The notes under the pieces were generated by a model. It was not told where the DNA came from and ran no database searches. It saw only the letters and a list, made by a program, of their open reading frames with translations. DNA of 64,000 bases. Source: Aldrovandia affinis (Eukaryota; Chordata; Actinopteri; Notacanthiformes; Halosauridae). The stretch covers positions 2,559,001 to 2,623,000 of the forward strand of contig JAINUG010000115.1 in assembly GCA_029706075.1 (NCBI GenBank). Direction: 5' to 3'. The position numbers and the translations under genes were made by a program. This document shows positions 32,335-45,600 of this stretch, piece after piece; the first letter of the stretch is position 1; each line of letters opens with the position of its first letter.

Positions 32335-33230
32335 AAGACAAGACAATACATGCGCAACAAGCCCCCTCGATGGGGACTGAAGGTGTTTGTTTTAGCGGAG
32401 TCAGACACAGGTTACGTGCTGAACACTGAATTATAGGTAGGAAAGACAGGTGGAGAACACCAGAATCCACACAAGGTAGTGACACATCTTGTTGAATACT
32501 ATTGTGGTTTGGAGCATGTTATTTTCATGGACAATTACTACAGTTCAGTGCCCCTCTTCACATCCCTGTATGCGTCCACAAGTCAAACAACTTCAAAGAG
32601 GGAATACATTGTGGTAGCAGAGTGATTGCCTTTTTTGCATTACTTGGAAGGACACCAAAGCTGTTTGTTTTATCAACTTTGCCTGTCAAGGAGGAAGCAG
32701 GACCTGTGCCCCACATGACGGAGCGAGATGGCCAGTGGGTGTGTGTTGAGTGCAACGTCCAAATATCATATCATTATATAACAAACACATGGGGGGTGTA
32801 GACTTTGCTGACAAAAGTTCCTATTACAGGAGACAAAGTCACTGAAGTGGTACCATGAAGTAATTTGGTACTTGCTCGACAATGCTATCATAAATGCTTG
32901 CATTGTTTATAATAAATCTCACAATACAAATATGAAATTGCGCAACTTCAGAGAGTCTCTATCAACAAACTTGATAGGAGGTAGAAGCTACAGGAAAGTA
33001 GCAGGAACTCCAGTTGTAGACAATGGCAGAAGGTTCAATTGGGATTTGCCCCATGCACCGAATTAAAACTGCTAGTACTTGTAAGGTGCACGTTCCACGT
33101 GTTAACACAATTTTAATTTGTTTGGTTTGTGAAGTGCGTATGTGTCCTGATCCATGCTTCCATTACCAGGAGAACTTTGTTTATGATGATCCCAACAGAC
33201 ACACAAACAAAAGGCACGCAGAAATTTAAA
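32335..33230 (+). pseudogene. piggyBac-type transposase, degenerate
   Basis: The plus strand encodes, with frameshifts, MRNKPPRWGLKVFVLAESDT, EHVIFMDNYYSSVPLF (an aspartate block of the DDD core), NKHMGGVDFADK (the MGGVD block) and at the end CLVCEVRMCPDPCF, the cysteine-rich C-terminal RING-like domain of piggyBac transposases. The order and spacing are right for about two thirds of a PGBD4-like protein. No TTAA-flanked termini were found, so the ends are lost. Confidence 0.85.
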
Positions 33231-33744
33231 TGAATAACATAATGTTTTTGACATCATTATTATCATGCTGTACATTTCATAGTGCAGATGTTTGAGAAAT
33301 ACTTTGGTGATATTTGGGCATTGTAAAATATGGAGCTGTTTACATCTCAGTATGATATTATTGTAAAAATCTTTAAAACAGTAGCTTGCATTCAAAACAA
33401 AAAATGTATAAAATACATTTGTAATTATGACAACTGTGTGTACATAAACTATTTGTTCTATCAAATAACTCAAGTACTTGTTATAAATGATTCATTATTA
33501 TTATAAATTATGGCTTGTATCTTTCATCTATGAATAATTATGACCAGACCATACATATTTTCACATTTTCATAATTTGTATGAGTTTTTTCAATTGCAAC
33601 TTTTGTGTGATTGGGCATAACACATCAAAATCATTTAATTCTCTTTCTAATGATACATAATTTGCCTATTGTTTCTCTTTCCATTTCCAATAAGAGGGAA
33701 GTGTTAGACTGACGGTTGGCTGAGTGTGAATGAGTGTGTTTGTG

Positions 33745-34758
33745 GCTAATTTGTATGCAGATGGAAAATACAAATATAAGATAGAGTATTTAATAGGAGG
33801 AGAAAAATTTGAATGTGTTCAGTCTTCGGTGTAGTAGCTGATCAAAGTCAGAATCTAAGCATTATGCTATTGCTGTGAAAAAGGCCAACAGGATGCTGGG
33901 ATTTTTTATTTAACCTTTATTTAACCAGGCAAGCCATTAAGAACAAGTTCTTATTTACAATGGCGGCCTGGGTACATAACTGGGTACATACACCATTCAC
34001 TCACACACTCACACCTACAGGGCAATTTAGACTCTCCAATTAGCCTAGCGTGCATGTCTTTGGACTGTGGGAGGAAACCGGAGTACCCGGAGGAAACCCA
34101 CGCGGACACGGGGAGAACATGCAAACTCCACACAGAAAGGCCCAGGCCCATTCTAACCCGGGACCTTCTTGCTGTGAGGCGACAGTGCTATCCACTGCAC
34201 CACCATGCACCACCATGCCGGGATATATAGCAAAAAGTATAGAGTAGCCTATAAATCAAATTAGGTTATATTGATGTTATAGAATGCCTTTGTCAGACCC
34301 ATTTAGAGTACTGTGTGCACTACAAGAAAGTAGAAGCTCTTGAAAAAGTATAAAGAATGGGAACTAAATTGGTTCCTGGCATGAAAGGTAAAAGGTATGA
34401 GGAAAGACTTAAGACACTCATTTTAGCAAAGTGAGACAAAGTTAAGTTAGTTAAATTAACAAATTTAATTAAGGTTTTTAAATTCATAAAAGGAATAACA
34501 ACTGAACTACCATAGATTTCTCAGGTTGAGTTCAGTTAGCAGAACAAGTGGGCAGTGGTGGAAATTTGTTAAATTAGTTAGGTAAATTTTTTAGCTGAAT
34601 TTATATAAGGAATTATTTTTTTAGGTCATATAGTAGAGGCAGAGTACAGTACAGACTTGATGCAGTACTGGATATTTTCTAGACTGTATAGGTAAATGAC
34701 GAGCCTAAATGGGCCAATGCGCCAAACCTGTCATCATTTATTCTTATGTTCTTATGTT
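33745..34758 (+). pseudogene. CR1-like LINE, part 2 with 3' tail
   Basis: After the piggyBac block the LINE resumes with YKIEYLIGGEKFE and AIAVKKANRMLG. It is then split by the SINE at 33,902-34,214 and continues YIAKS, CVRPI-like LEYCVHY, EALEKV, GKRYEERLKTL. The 3' end GAGCCTAAATGGGCCAATGC to TTATTCTTATGTTCTTATGT matches the solo tail at 25,648-25,708. The YADD-containing middle is missing. Confidence 0.78.
33902..34214 (-). repeat. Chimeric tRNA-headed SINE inside the CR1-like LINE
   Basis: On the minus strand the head and body (GTGGTGCAGTGGATAGCACTG and the GTGTCCGCGTGGGTTTCC block) are those of the (GGAT)n-tailed SINE at 57,117. After GAATGGTGT, however, the sequence switches to a different tail, ATTGTAAATAAGAACTTGTTC followed by TGCCTGGTTAAATAAAGGTT. 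The whole unit is flanked by ATGCTGGGA (33,893-33,901) and ATGCCGGGA (34,215-34,223), a 9-bp duplication with one mismatch. Confidence 0.75.
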
Positions 34759-34769
34759 ATTTCCATTGC

Positions 34770-37055
34770 AAATTATTTTCTAAATAAGGAAACAAATGAG
34801 ATTGAAATTATTTTCACAGAAGGGGAGGGGGCGTACCACAGATTGACATGGAAGCCTGGACCTGCTGTCTCCCCAGACCCACTGAGGAAGTGTGCGCGGT
34901 GGAGGAGTGCATACAAATCTGTTCTCTGTGCTCTGAGGCAGAGTGGAAGAGGAGCTCAGAGACAAGATAGATAACGTTCATTTGATTTGAGATGCTCTGT
35001 GCATATTCAGCACCCCACGTGATAAAATCAGAGGCAGTTGATGGCACTGCCGTGCGCTCAGTGACCCCCCCGCCTTACTGTTCACAGAGACAGCCTGAGA
35101 CCCGGAAAGGTTATGATGCTCTCATGACATGTGGCAGAACGGTTAGCTCATCAATACAAAGTTGCAATAAGGCTCCAAGACCTGTTTTGTGTTTGGTGAG
35201 AGATGGCACTCTGCTATGTCTTACTCACTGACTGTCTGGTAGGGAAGGAAGGCAATGTTGCTACATGACAGCAATGTGACTGCAGTGGTATCATAATGCC
35301 AAACTATTTTCACACAATCAAATACAGAGTAAAACCATGAAACACAATTTTAACAGATTCACTACTTGTGCATTACTCAGATGACTCTGACTGCCTAGTT
35401 ATACTCTTTCAGTTTGAGTCCCAAAACAAACTATACTCTGCCTTCAGAAGTGTTTCCCTGTGTCCCATTAATTGTAATGCAAATGGGCATTTAAGGCCAT
35501 TAGCCACAATTTTTCTGATAGTATAAGTTTTGTAGTGAATGCTGAATGGAGGGAAATAGCAAATTAACTAAAGTTTCCACAAAAACTATTAATGCCAACA
35601 TTTAGTCAGCAGTTTGGAGAACTGGCAAGCTTGGCAAAGTAGTCCTTGTCAATATTCAAAGTCCTCCCGCAAAAAAAGAAAAAAACAGACACAAACAGCC
35701 AATTGTGCCATCATCAGGTCCCAGAAAGCAACTGCATCTCCTCCTGGAGGTGATCACTCCAAACGGCCAGTCTGTGGTAACAGTCAAAGAAGTCTGACTC
35801 GTCACAAATCCTTAACACATAAAATCATGTCTGACAAACCCACACCAATTTCGCACTTACAGCCTTCACTCAACTATCCTATAGCTAACGACACCATTTT
35901 GGGCCCGATCAGCTCTTTGTCCAGTTGCACACAGTTTGTTTCAGAAGCTGTTTGACAGGCAAAAGCAGGATGTAATCATTTTGCGAGGATGGGGTAATGG
36001 TTTCAATTGGCTCTGTGTGATGCCAATAACACTTCAACACACATTCTTATGGCCAGGGCAGGGGTGAAAGGGCTACATTCTTTCCTTAAACTGACAGAAG
36101 AAAACAGGCAAAACAAAGGGCTAGTAGGTCCAATGCTTTTAGATATCTGCACCAAATTTGTTGCTGAACACAGGTAGACTGTGTACATTAATTTACTTCA
36201 TGGCTGATGTGAATTGGCAGTATGAAGCAATTTATGATTTGCTTTAACATTATTATTTACTATACCTGGCATATGATGCAACCCATAACACTCAAAGAGC
36301 CATTTGGCGGAAAAGTATGAAAAAAAAAATTTATGATTTGCTTTTAACATTATTATGTACATGATGTGTATACCATGTGTATACCATATACCATATATTT
36401 GTTTGCTCAAATATTTCATAGATTAGAAATTTGAGCCCTGATGGTGCATACCAATCAAATCCAGCCATCAACCATATGTCTGAAGTGTTTTACTACGGTT
36501 TTATTTCAGAGTAGTGCAAAACAGGCAGAAATAGCCTTTTTATTTGATTGGGAGTAAAATGTTTAATCAAGCAATGTTTTTACAATGTGTAAATTACAAT
36601 TACAATGGTTTACACAGACATATTTTAAAAGCTTATTAACTATAGATTATTAAAGATTATTGTGAGGAAAAAAAGACTAGCTCTGTTTAGCCTTAGATGT
36701 ATACCTGGTCACTAACAAAGTAAAGTCAATCAAGTAAATACAGAAAGGAATAGATAGAAATTGTCTGAGGACACAGAGCAACTTTATTTGTATAAATTAA
36801 AAAGGAGAATGATAAGATTTTGGTTTTACCAAACCGCATAATGTAAAATGATACTAGTCTAACTTTTTTCTTTAATTGTAGTAGTGACTTCACAGCTGTT
36901 CTTCAGCATACTTGTAACATTATCAGAATATTACAGTATGGTTTTAGCAACCTTACTGAATCCTGAAAATATTCCACTTAGGTTGTCAGAATGTTATGTG
37001 GGAGCTATTGTGGGCTCGGTAACATTTTACATAAAGTTGCACCTGTACCTCTGTA
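34770..37055. other. Intergenic DNA, no gene seen
   Basis: Open frames of 61-113 codons at 34,780-35,955 show no domain. A short direct repeat, TTTATGATTTGCTTTAACATTATT, occurs at 36,230 and with small changes at 36,331. Confidence 0.5.
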
Positions 37056-37566
37056 GTTACAGGCAGTCCCCGGGTTACGAACGAGATCCGTTCTTAAGTC
37101 TGTCTTTAAGTCTAATTTGTATGTAAGGTACAGGTACATACAGTTCTTATTAATCGTCACTTAGTCAAATGTTTGTCTTAGTATAGTATTTATTTGACCT
37201 TTCTCTGCATATGAAACACTTAAGAAAAACTTCCAAATACAATAAAACATCTTAAACATAACATTCAGTACACAATAATACTGTAATAATAACAATACTG
37301 TAATATTAATAATAGTAATACAGTAATAATAAAAGTAACTATGTACATACAGTACTGTACTGTAAAAAAAACATTAAAGAAAGGCTTCAAGCCTTGTCTT
37401 GCACTAAAGAAAGGCTAATAGGCATATTACGCTGATTTTGGTCTTCTATCCAAATTATCAATAGCCTTTCCATCTCAATAATTAAACCATTGCATTGCTT
37501 GGTAATAATCGTGGCATTCATCGGGGCATGGCCTTTCACATGCTCCATTATTCTCCCTTTGTCTTT

Positions 37567-37720
<154 letters not shown>

Positions 37721-37731
37721 TGGTTGTTTTT

Positions 37732-37896
37732 TTAAACGATCGTTGAACGGCTGTAGCCTAATGCTTTCCCAATGGCTGATGGCGTTTCAACTCTCTCCGA
37801 TCTCTTTATTATTTCAACTTTACTTTCCATGGCGATTGTTTTCCTTTTCTTTGATGCATCACCAGCACTTGCATCAGATTTATGCTTTGGAGGCAT
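37732..37896 (-). pseudogene. Tigger transposase N-terminal fragment (CENP-B-type HTH)
   Basis: A 54-codon frame begins MPPKHKSDASAGDASKKRK, continues with MESKVEIIKRSERVETPSAI and SRSTIV, then stops. MPPK...K-S-D-A-S, VEIIKR and the SRSTV-like end are typical of Tigger transposases: a basic leader followed by the first helix-turn-helix. The frame stops at the edge of the microsatellite. Confidence 0.85.
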
Positions 37897-38153
37897 CGTT
37901 GTAAGGGTAAGAGAAAGAGAAAAACGGGACCGTGATCTGACTTAAAATAACGGACGGTGATCTCTGTTCCTTGAGCCGACGAACCGCTGAAACCGCGCAA
38001 TGTTTTCATGAGCATCACAAAGTAGTGCGTGCGTTTGTTATTACGAACCATTGTATTTAACTAAATTTTTAAACATAATAGGCCTTATGGCAGTCCGTTC
38101 ATAAGTATGAGTTGTCCGTAAGCCGGACGTTCGTAACCCGGGGACTGCCTGTA

Positions 38154-41100
38154 TATCGTATCTACTTTGGTAACAAGTGGTTATAACTAAGTAACTGCAA
38201 TGTAAGAAATATGTAACAAAGTGCATGATCAGGTGATTGATCATATCATCAGAATGGAATGGAGGATGGATTTTATTTACAAGCCACTGGTAAGTGCAGA
38301 TTTTTTATTATGTAGGCTATAGAGTTGATTATGGTTTGAAGATGGCATAAAAATCTGAATTTGTCATAAGATGAGTTTGTGTGGCTGTCTTTCCATTGCA
38401 TATATTATTTACGGTGTAATGATTTTTTTCATCCGTTGGGTTTTTGATTGACATGAGTTTAGAAAGGGTGTGATTGTGTAATGCATTTGTTTGTATGTGA
38501 GAGAAATAGCATAGTTTTAACTATGTATGTATGTTTTGAGGCATGTATTCTGGTATTGCATGTATTTGACTTTCTCATTTTATTTTCACTTATTTAGGCT
38601 TCATTGGAGGTCATTTTCATATAAATGTTGAATGCAAATCTGCTTACATAGGAATTCAATTGTATGCCATTTGTTAAATACTGTATTCATTTTCAAATAA
38701 AGACTGACAAAAATATGAAATCTGGGTTCAGAGGATGGATTCAACAAAGTCACACCAGAAAATTAATTGCTGCTCAGGCGATGCCCATGTGTGACAGGTT
38801 TTGAATTGTGCAGATAATGGCTTTATCATCAAAGCATGAAGGGACATATTAAAATAAACGACAGCCAGCAGATTGGCAATGAAAACAATGGACGAAAATA
38901 TGAATAGACTCGCTCTCCAAATCAATTTAAATCATGTTCAAACAAACAAAACAAACAAAAAACACAGTGCAGAATGTCAGATGCTGACAGTAACTAGCCT
39001 CTATTCTTCAGAACTTTTAATGGTCGGTCAAGGTCAATCTCCTAGATTCAGAATCAGGCTTTTATGGTGTATACAGAGCGTGCCGTTCCAGGGATGCAGC
39101 TGAATATCAACAAATATATTCCAGAGCGTTGTATTTCTGTATTCGAGCTTTAACCCTTTCCTGCCAAGACCCCTCACCTATGAGACTGATGGTGCACTTT
39201 ATAAGTACATAAAATGTAAAATAAGGACAAAACGATTTACACCCTACTAATAAGATCATTTTCCCCTCTAAAGCCATAGCAGATTACAGATAATTAAGTG
39301 TTGTGTGTACTACTCCAAGGGGTTGTACACTTCCTCAAAAACACTGGATGTAAATATGTAAAAACAATCAAATTCTACAGTGTTGTTTCTAAAAAGCGGA
39401 ACCAGGCATCCTTTGGTGTCACAAAATCTGTCACATTGTGGTTCCTGTATCAGATAATTGTGTATCCTAGTGTCCAGAAACCTATCCAAAACGTACTATA
39501 ACCAGATCTGTTGTACAAATCAACTGGAAGAAAGAATGACCTAATATTCATTTTGTTAACTTATAAAGAAGGGCCCATGAGTTGAACTTAATGACCAACA
39601 GCTATAGGACTAGGACTGTCTTGTAGCCTCGTTTATGAACATTCTCAAATATAAAAAACTAACAGAAAGTGCTGTAAACTGTACTGTTCAAAACACTTTA
39701 TAGAGCACTAAATCTTAGCTGCCATTGCACTTCCTAACGGTTTGCATGTCAGCTGGTGTCCGATTGTCTTAACTACAGAACACTTAATTTTGTTAAGACA
39801 GCTAAATCTGTCTACTTTTTTGAGTGCATGCCAATCCCTAGCTCTAGGCAGTTTGCATTCCTAATGGTGGCTAACAGAGCAGCATCATTTTGGGGTTGAA
39901 CTTGCACAATTTTGTGCAACAAAATCAAGGGGAGTTTTCATAAATATTTTCAATCATTAATTTAGAAGCTTTTAGATTTGTTTGCTGTCCTTGTATAAAT
40001 TATTTGATGTAGTTTGTGCCCCCAATAATCCAATCAGGAGATTAACAATCTTATCAAGTTCAGTTCAATTCAGTCATATACTCAATCCATGTCAGGAATG
40101 TCTATTCTTCTGTCAGAATTTGATTAACAAATGCGTCATAAATGTCTTTATTAATACATAAAGGGTGTTTAACCATGTAATTAACACGTGACAACATTTC
40201 TGCTTTTTAAGCATCTACATTTCACTTGTAAGGTTAACTATAAAAGCTGTACACAACCTTTATACAACATTAATAAAAACAGACAATCAGACTGTGATAA
40301 TTACTATGTTTAAGTTCCATGATGAAGAATAATTCCAAAATATTATTACTAAATTAAAACAGATGGCAAATACATTGTAAGCAATTATATGGTTATTATT
40401 TGATTGTGATATAATGAGACCCTATTAAGTATGACCTATTTATTTGCCTTTTGAAAAAGAATGGCGGGTACTGGAAGATGCTGGGGGCATAACTTTCTGC
40501 TATGAATTCTTCATAGTCTATGGAGATATATCAAAGACACAATCCCCTGACCCTCAAAGTAATTACCCAGTGGTATGCTGTACTGTGAACTGACTCAATG
40601 AAAGGCACAAACAGATAATCTTGCCTATGACTCTGCACTCAAGCATATAGTGTATTGTCACACAATAATCTACAGAAACACAGCCATTTATATATATGAG
40701 TATTTATTTCCCTCAAATCTGCAGGTACATAGTCAATAGTAATTTGCTTTCTTGGGAACGTGTTCATGTCATTTGGGGGGCTTGAGTGAATTTGTTTCAA
40801 GTAATTTTGACAAATAATTATATGAATTGTTCTGATATTATGCAAACATGTACTGTTATAGTACACATCATTCTTTCAAAGCGAAATATTATATTCATAT
40901 TAATTAACATGCTGTAAATAGTGTACATTGGAATTAAAATAGCTTTCAAAAATATTCTGTACAACATGGATGCTTTTCTAAACCGCTCTGTCATTTACTA
41001 CCCAGAGTTCGGACCCCAAATCAGATAACGGCTTATCTTACAGGTTCAAGTATGAACACAAACCACTATATCTTCAGAAACAGACTACACCAGCATCATG

Positions 41101-41329
41101 CAGAAATAAATGAATCATACTGTAAGAGAAAAAGACGATTTGCTATGCCTGCCAAAAGTGTTCCAAAGTCCCATTCGGCATTATAGTCCAATATTGATAC
41201 AGGGCCTGGGCTATATTTAATGGACACAGAAGGGCACATCATCTTTTCAGAATTTATTTCTGGCCCTAGTCAGCTTCCTTCAACGCACCTCAAAGGCTGT
41301 TTCTTTTCCTCCATAGTAGCGCTATCCAT
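38154..41329. other. AT-rich intergenic DNA, no gene seen
   Basis: No transposase, RT or host-gene homology recognised. The short open frames have no motif. A possible conserved noncoding block at 38,730-38,950 is listed separately. Confidence 0.5.
38730..38950. other. Candidate conserved noncoding element
   Basis: A unique-looking 220-bp block (AAAATTAATTGCTGCTCAGG, TAATGGCTTTATCATCAAAG, AAATCAATTTAAATCATG) with several TAAT/ATTA cores and no coding signature. Inference only. Confidence 0.28.
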
Positions 41330-41580
41330 CTGGTCAACGTGACAGGAATCTAAGAGAGATTAAAGTCAAATTTCATTGCTTTTTAATTCCCCCTCCATTT
41401 CATATTTGTCAGGCCTCAAGTAACTCCGAGTGAAAGGCTTAATTAATTGGAAAACTGAACAATTTTGAATCCACTGTTAATCATTTATTTTTTCATTTCA
41501 TTATTAGTGGTATAATTTATGCAACCTTTTTCAAATTGCTTGCCTGATAACAGAGATTAGGCAGAGCGGTGACAAGGTGA
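41330..41580. other. Candidate conserved noncoding element
   Basis: Unique-looking sequence with TTAATTAATTGG, CATTATTAGTGG and a run of TAAT cores, no repeats and no coding frame. Composition suggests a developmental enhancer, but only cross-species alignment could show it. Confidence 0.3.
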
Positions 41581-42166
41581 ATTGGTACTGGCTGAATCGG
41601 GTCCTACATTTGTTACTGTAATCGGGTCCTACAGCTCTTACTGTTGTTATACCCAACAAAGGCTGTGATTGGCTGTTAAAGCTGGTAGCTTAAAATACAA
41701 CCGGAAGTGGCACACACTTGTTATGAAACACTCCTCAGTGTGGCGGGGTCACCACAAGACAGAGTTGTAGCCGTCTATATCTGCATTCTTCTCAAACGCC
41801 TCTGCGGCGATGTCAGCCTCCCAACAGCAGAAGCCAAAAGCCTGTGGACTCAGGGACTGTACATGTAGGGCTTTTGTGCAGCACGTTTAGCCAGCATGCA
41901 CTTCTAAGGGCCCTGCCCCCTCTGCAACATCCTGGCTTGATCAGCCCCAGCTCTCTCTGTCAGGTTCTTCTTTGCAGGGGTATATAAAATAAAAATAATA
42001 AAATATAAAAACGGAGCAAGAGAAATGTGGCCTCAGATCCCATTCCCTATATAATTAATCACACGCTGTGCAGATTAGAAAAAGAAAGTAAACATGTTCC
42101 ATTTGGAAAGAGAAGAATGATGAGAAATGTATTGCTTTTATTTATTTTTTATTCTGCCTGACACCA

Positions 42167-42181
42167 CCCCCCCCCCCCCCC
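42167..42181 (+). repeat. Homopolymer of 15 C
   Basis: An uninterrupted run of 15 cytosines within a C-rich stretch that continues to 42,225. Confidence 0.95.
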
Positions 42182-42229
42182 GACTCATTCACCCCAACCC
42201 CCCACAAGCCCCACCCCATCTCAGCACCA

Positions 42230-42580
42230 AGCCCATGTAATTGAAAGAGAAGGGAGTCTTTCCAGGCTTCTCATTCTGCAGTCACATCCTCACTGATAGG
42301 ATAGCAAATTGAAGCAGGCAACTGAGATTCGCTGGATTTTTCCATCTTAGAGGGATGAAATGCTTCAATTAGGCCTCATCTACATCCCTTCCTCAGATGA
42401 GCATTGGGTGAACAGATTGATGTCATTAGGATGCCATTATTTAGATAAAGTATCCTGTCAGCCCCTTTGTGAAAACTACAGGATGGCAGGCCGATTCCCC
42501 AAGAGCTTGATAAAGGCGTATTCAACTAGCCCGGGATTGTGTCAAGGGCCTGTGTGTGCAGAGGCTGAGTAATGAACTCA
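42230..42580. other. Candidate conserved noncoding element
   Basis: Balanced composition, no repeat similarity and no coding potential. It contains ATTAGGCCTCATC, TTTAGATAAAG and GATGTCATTAGG, which resemble homeodomain or GATA sites. It looks unlike the repeat-eroded flanks. Conservation is inferred, not shown. Confidence 0.3.
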
Positions 42581-42599
42581 GTGTGCAAAACAGCATTGC

Positions 42600-45465
42600 A
42601 CACACCCACTCAAGACATATCCATGCTAAAAAAAAAACTGGATATCATTGTCAAGCTGATAATCAGACTGATCAGAATTATGAATTTTGAACATTTACCT
42701 TATCTTTGCTGCATATTAATTAAGATTCCAAATATTTAACTAATAGGTATTTCTGCATTTATTATTTTGGGTGCAGCATGGGCCCACAATGACATTTTTG
42801 AACATATTTTAATTCATTTAAATTGAGTAAATGCATGAGATAAATTGTTTTTATATTGTTGCACATTGTTTGTCATGACATTAATCCATGTCTACCGGCT
42901 GTGGTCACAGAATTGTCTTCTCTCTTTTTCTCTCCCTCGTTCTTTCTCCCTCTCTAGGCATCCATTGCAGTTGCCATGGGATACCAGGAGAGGCTGTGGG
43001 GGAGACAGATGTGATCTCTCAAGAGATGATACCACTTCCCAGAATGCATTGAATGTCAAGATCACATAAAGCACCTTTATTCCGGTTATTACTCGAAAAC
43101 CCAGAGATGCATCACATTACTGGTGATGTTATTCTGATGCATGAATAATGTTTTCATGGTTAGGGTGTTGTAAGGTAATGTCACATCCACTATGTCTGAA
43201 ATTCAAGCTTAAGTGTAAAGTAGTGATGTCCCTTCTTCTACAGGAAACACAAAAATTAGAATGGGTATGGCTGTAGGAAACAAAAAATTGCCAGATGTAT
43301 AATGTATTACTGTGCATGTAAATGAAAACGTTTTAAAGGATTTTAAAACATAATGGCTCCATGCAATCCCAATAACAACACCATTACTATATATTTCATG
43401 AATAAAAAATGTGCCACAAATTGTGCCAACAAAAAGGAATGTGTTATTTTTGTTGGAACCTTTTTAAAAATATATTTTTTAAAACACAAACATTAAAGGA
43501 TATGGAAACCAAGTTCGCCAGGATCAAGGCAGGGCAATCTGGATTCCATCCTGCCAAATATCATTATCCACAAATCTGTTCCACTGAACCTGTTCACTTT
43601 GTCCACAGAAAAGCAGGAAGCTGCAATCATGCCCTAGATTTTCAGAAAGTGTTCATTGCAATTGGAATATTTGGCATTGGGTCGCAATTGGTCATTTCAA
43701 AACCCACAGATATCCTGGCCATAGCCCCATAGTTGGTATGGAAGGCCTTTGTTCTGTCCATATTGAAATGGTCTCTGTGGAAATTAATCAATCTGTACCA
43801 CAGCGGTAGACCAAACTGACATGCATTCATTTAGGCATGCTTTGTGAGTGTGTGTGTGTGTGTGTGAGTAATTCAACCTGTGTCGCTCTGTGGAGATGCC
43901 GACCGTCACTTTGACACGTTCCTGTGCAGCATGCTTAGTGACCATGGACGTGACTTTGTCCTTAAATGTCAGTGAGCTTTTTGAATTATTCTTGTGTTGC
44001 TTGACACCCAAGACTGGAGCCCGTTTTTGGTCATCTCCTTACTCTTTTGAGAGCAGAAAAAGATTGTAAAGATTGGGATTTCAATAAATGTAGGATAGTT
44101 TAATTATATTTACACTTTTTAAAAAAAAAAAATGAAAGGGTACAGTCTGATGGCACTCAGATTATGTAACTCTTTCAAATGCAGCAGCTACATTTAGAGG
44201 CATTCTGGGTTTTCAAATTCCTGTCTTTTGTTGTTGTTGTTGTTGTTGTTGTTCATCTCATGTCATAGTTGCCTCTCAGGTTATTGTTTGCCATGGCAAC
44301 CAGTTATATCAGTTGAACTGTCTGATGGAGTGAAACTGCAAAGGTCTAGTTCCCAACAGCATGCAGAGGACTTTACTGAAACCCAAAGCCTTTAAAATGA
44401 GAACCAATGTGTATACATGCCACATAATCTCAGATGAGATGCCTGACCTGTGTCATAGATCAGTTCCCCAGGGTATTTTTTGAGACAGAATTAGTCAGAA
44501 TACTTCTGTAATAGTACAATTATAAAAATAAATATTTGTATGTAATAACAAAGTAGTTACAAATCTTCCATTGCATATTAATGTCTATCCAAAGGCAAAC
44601 AATACTGTGAAATAATTATTTAATATTAAACTATTATGAGAATGTGACCTATATTTTCTCTTTCCATGTGTATTGAGCTTGATACTGTAAGTGTGTACTG
44701 TGTACATACTATCTTAATGATTTCAGGGTATAATTATGCCAGTCTTTTATAAAAGTGGATGCACTAATTGTAGTGCGATAAAATTAGTAGTTTTAGTGTG
44801 TGTACATTTAACCTTTGTCATATTTGCGGCCCATGGTGAACTGCTAACATTTCTTGCTGGAACTGGACAGAAACACCCCCAACTTACCTCTGGAAACAAA
44901 GACAGACAGACAACCAAAAAGCTCTCCATCATATCCTGACAAGGGTGTGGTTGCTGAGGAAACTGATGATAGGAGAGAGACAGCAGACAGCAAGGGAATG
45001 AATAGGTGCTCTGAAGTGACGAGGAGATGGGGCAGCTTCATCCGTCTTCTTGAATCATTGTTATGGAGAATAGTGACAGTTCAGAGCAAAGCTTGGCAAG
45101 GGGGAAACCATGCCAGGTAGACTAATGGCTTTTTATTGCAAAAATGGGGATGTAAATTCATAAATTCATTTGGAGAATGCCCCCCTACTCAACCTACATT
45201 ATAAACAATTTATATTAACAATAAAAATGTGGTACACACTAGTACCATTGCATTGTAATGTAGTCAATATTTTTACTTTTGACAGCATAAAATATTATCG
45301 CTTTGATTTCTTTCTTAGTCATAATCTACTGTTGCTGTAGACGTTCAATTTCTCATGTGCCTTTATACGTCACAGGAAACACTCACCTCCTGGAAAAAAA
45401 TGTATGCAAGTTAAATTATGTAATAAATAAATATATGAGAAATATGTTTTCCACACATCAATACA
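42600..45465. other. Intergenic DNA with short microsatellites
   Basis: It holds a (TG)n run at 43,847-43,866, a (TTG)n run at 44,227-44,253, and open frames of 60-107 codons with no recognisable domain. The 107-codon frame at 43,409-43,732 has no matching motif and no splice-signal context. Confidence 0.5.
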
Positions 45466-45600
45466 GGCAGTAGACAAAACTATAGAAACATATAATATAA
45501 AAACTAATATATTCATATTTATTAACTAAGACAAAACTCAAGCCTTCTTGGAATCCTGTTATACAAGGTCATATAATTATCAAGAAGGAAAGAATTCCTT
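45466..45600 (-). mobile_element. Tc1 terminal fragment
   Basis: ACAGGCAGTAGACAAAACTA followed by CTTCTTGGAATCCTGTTATACAAG matches the first 120 bp of the Tc1 copy at 51,549. The rest is deleted. Confidence 0.6.

Noticed and set aside
36884..37126. 80-codon frame near the Tigger end
   Set aside because: It crosses the terminal repeat of the transposon and has no motif.
43409..43732. 107-codon frame as a possible small gene or exon
   Set aside because: No recognisable domain, no flanking coding exons, and such a length is expected by chance in 64 kb on six frames.
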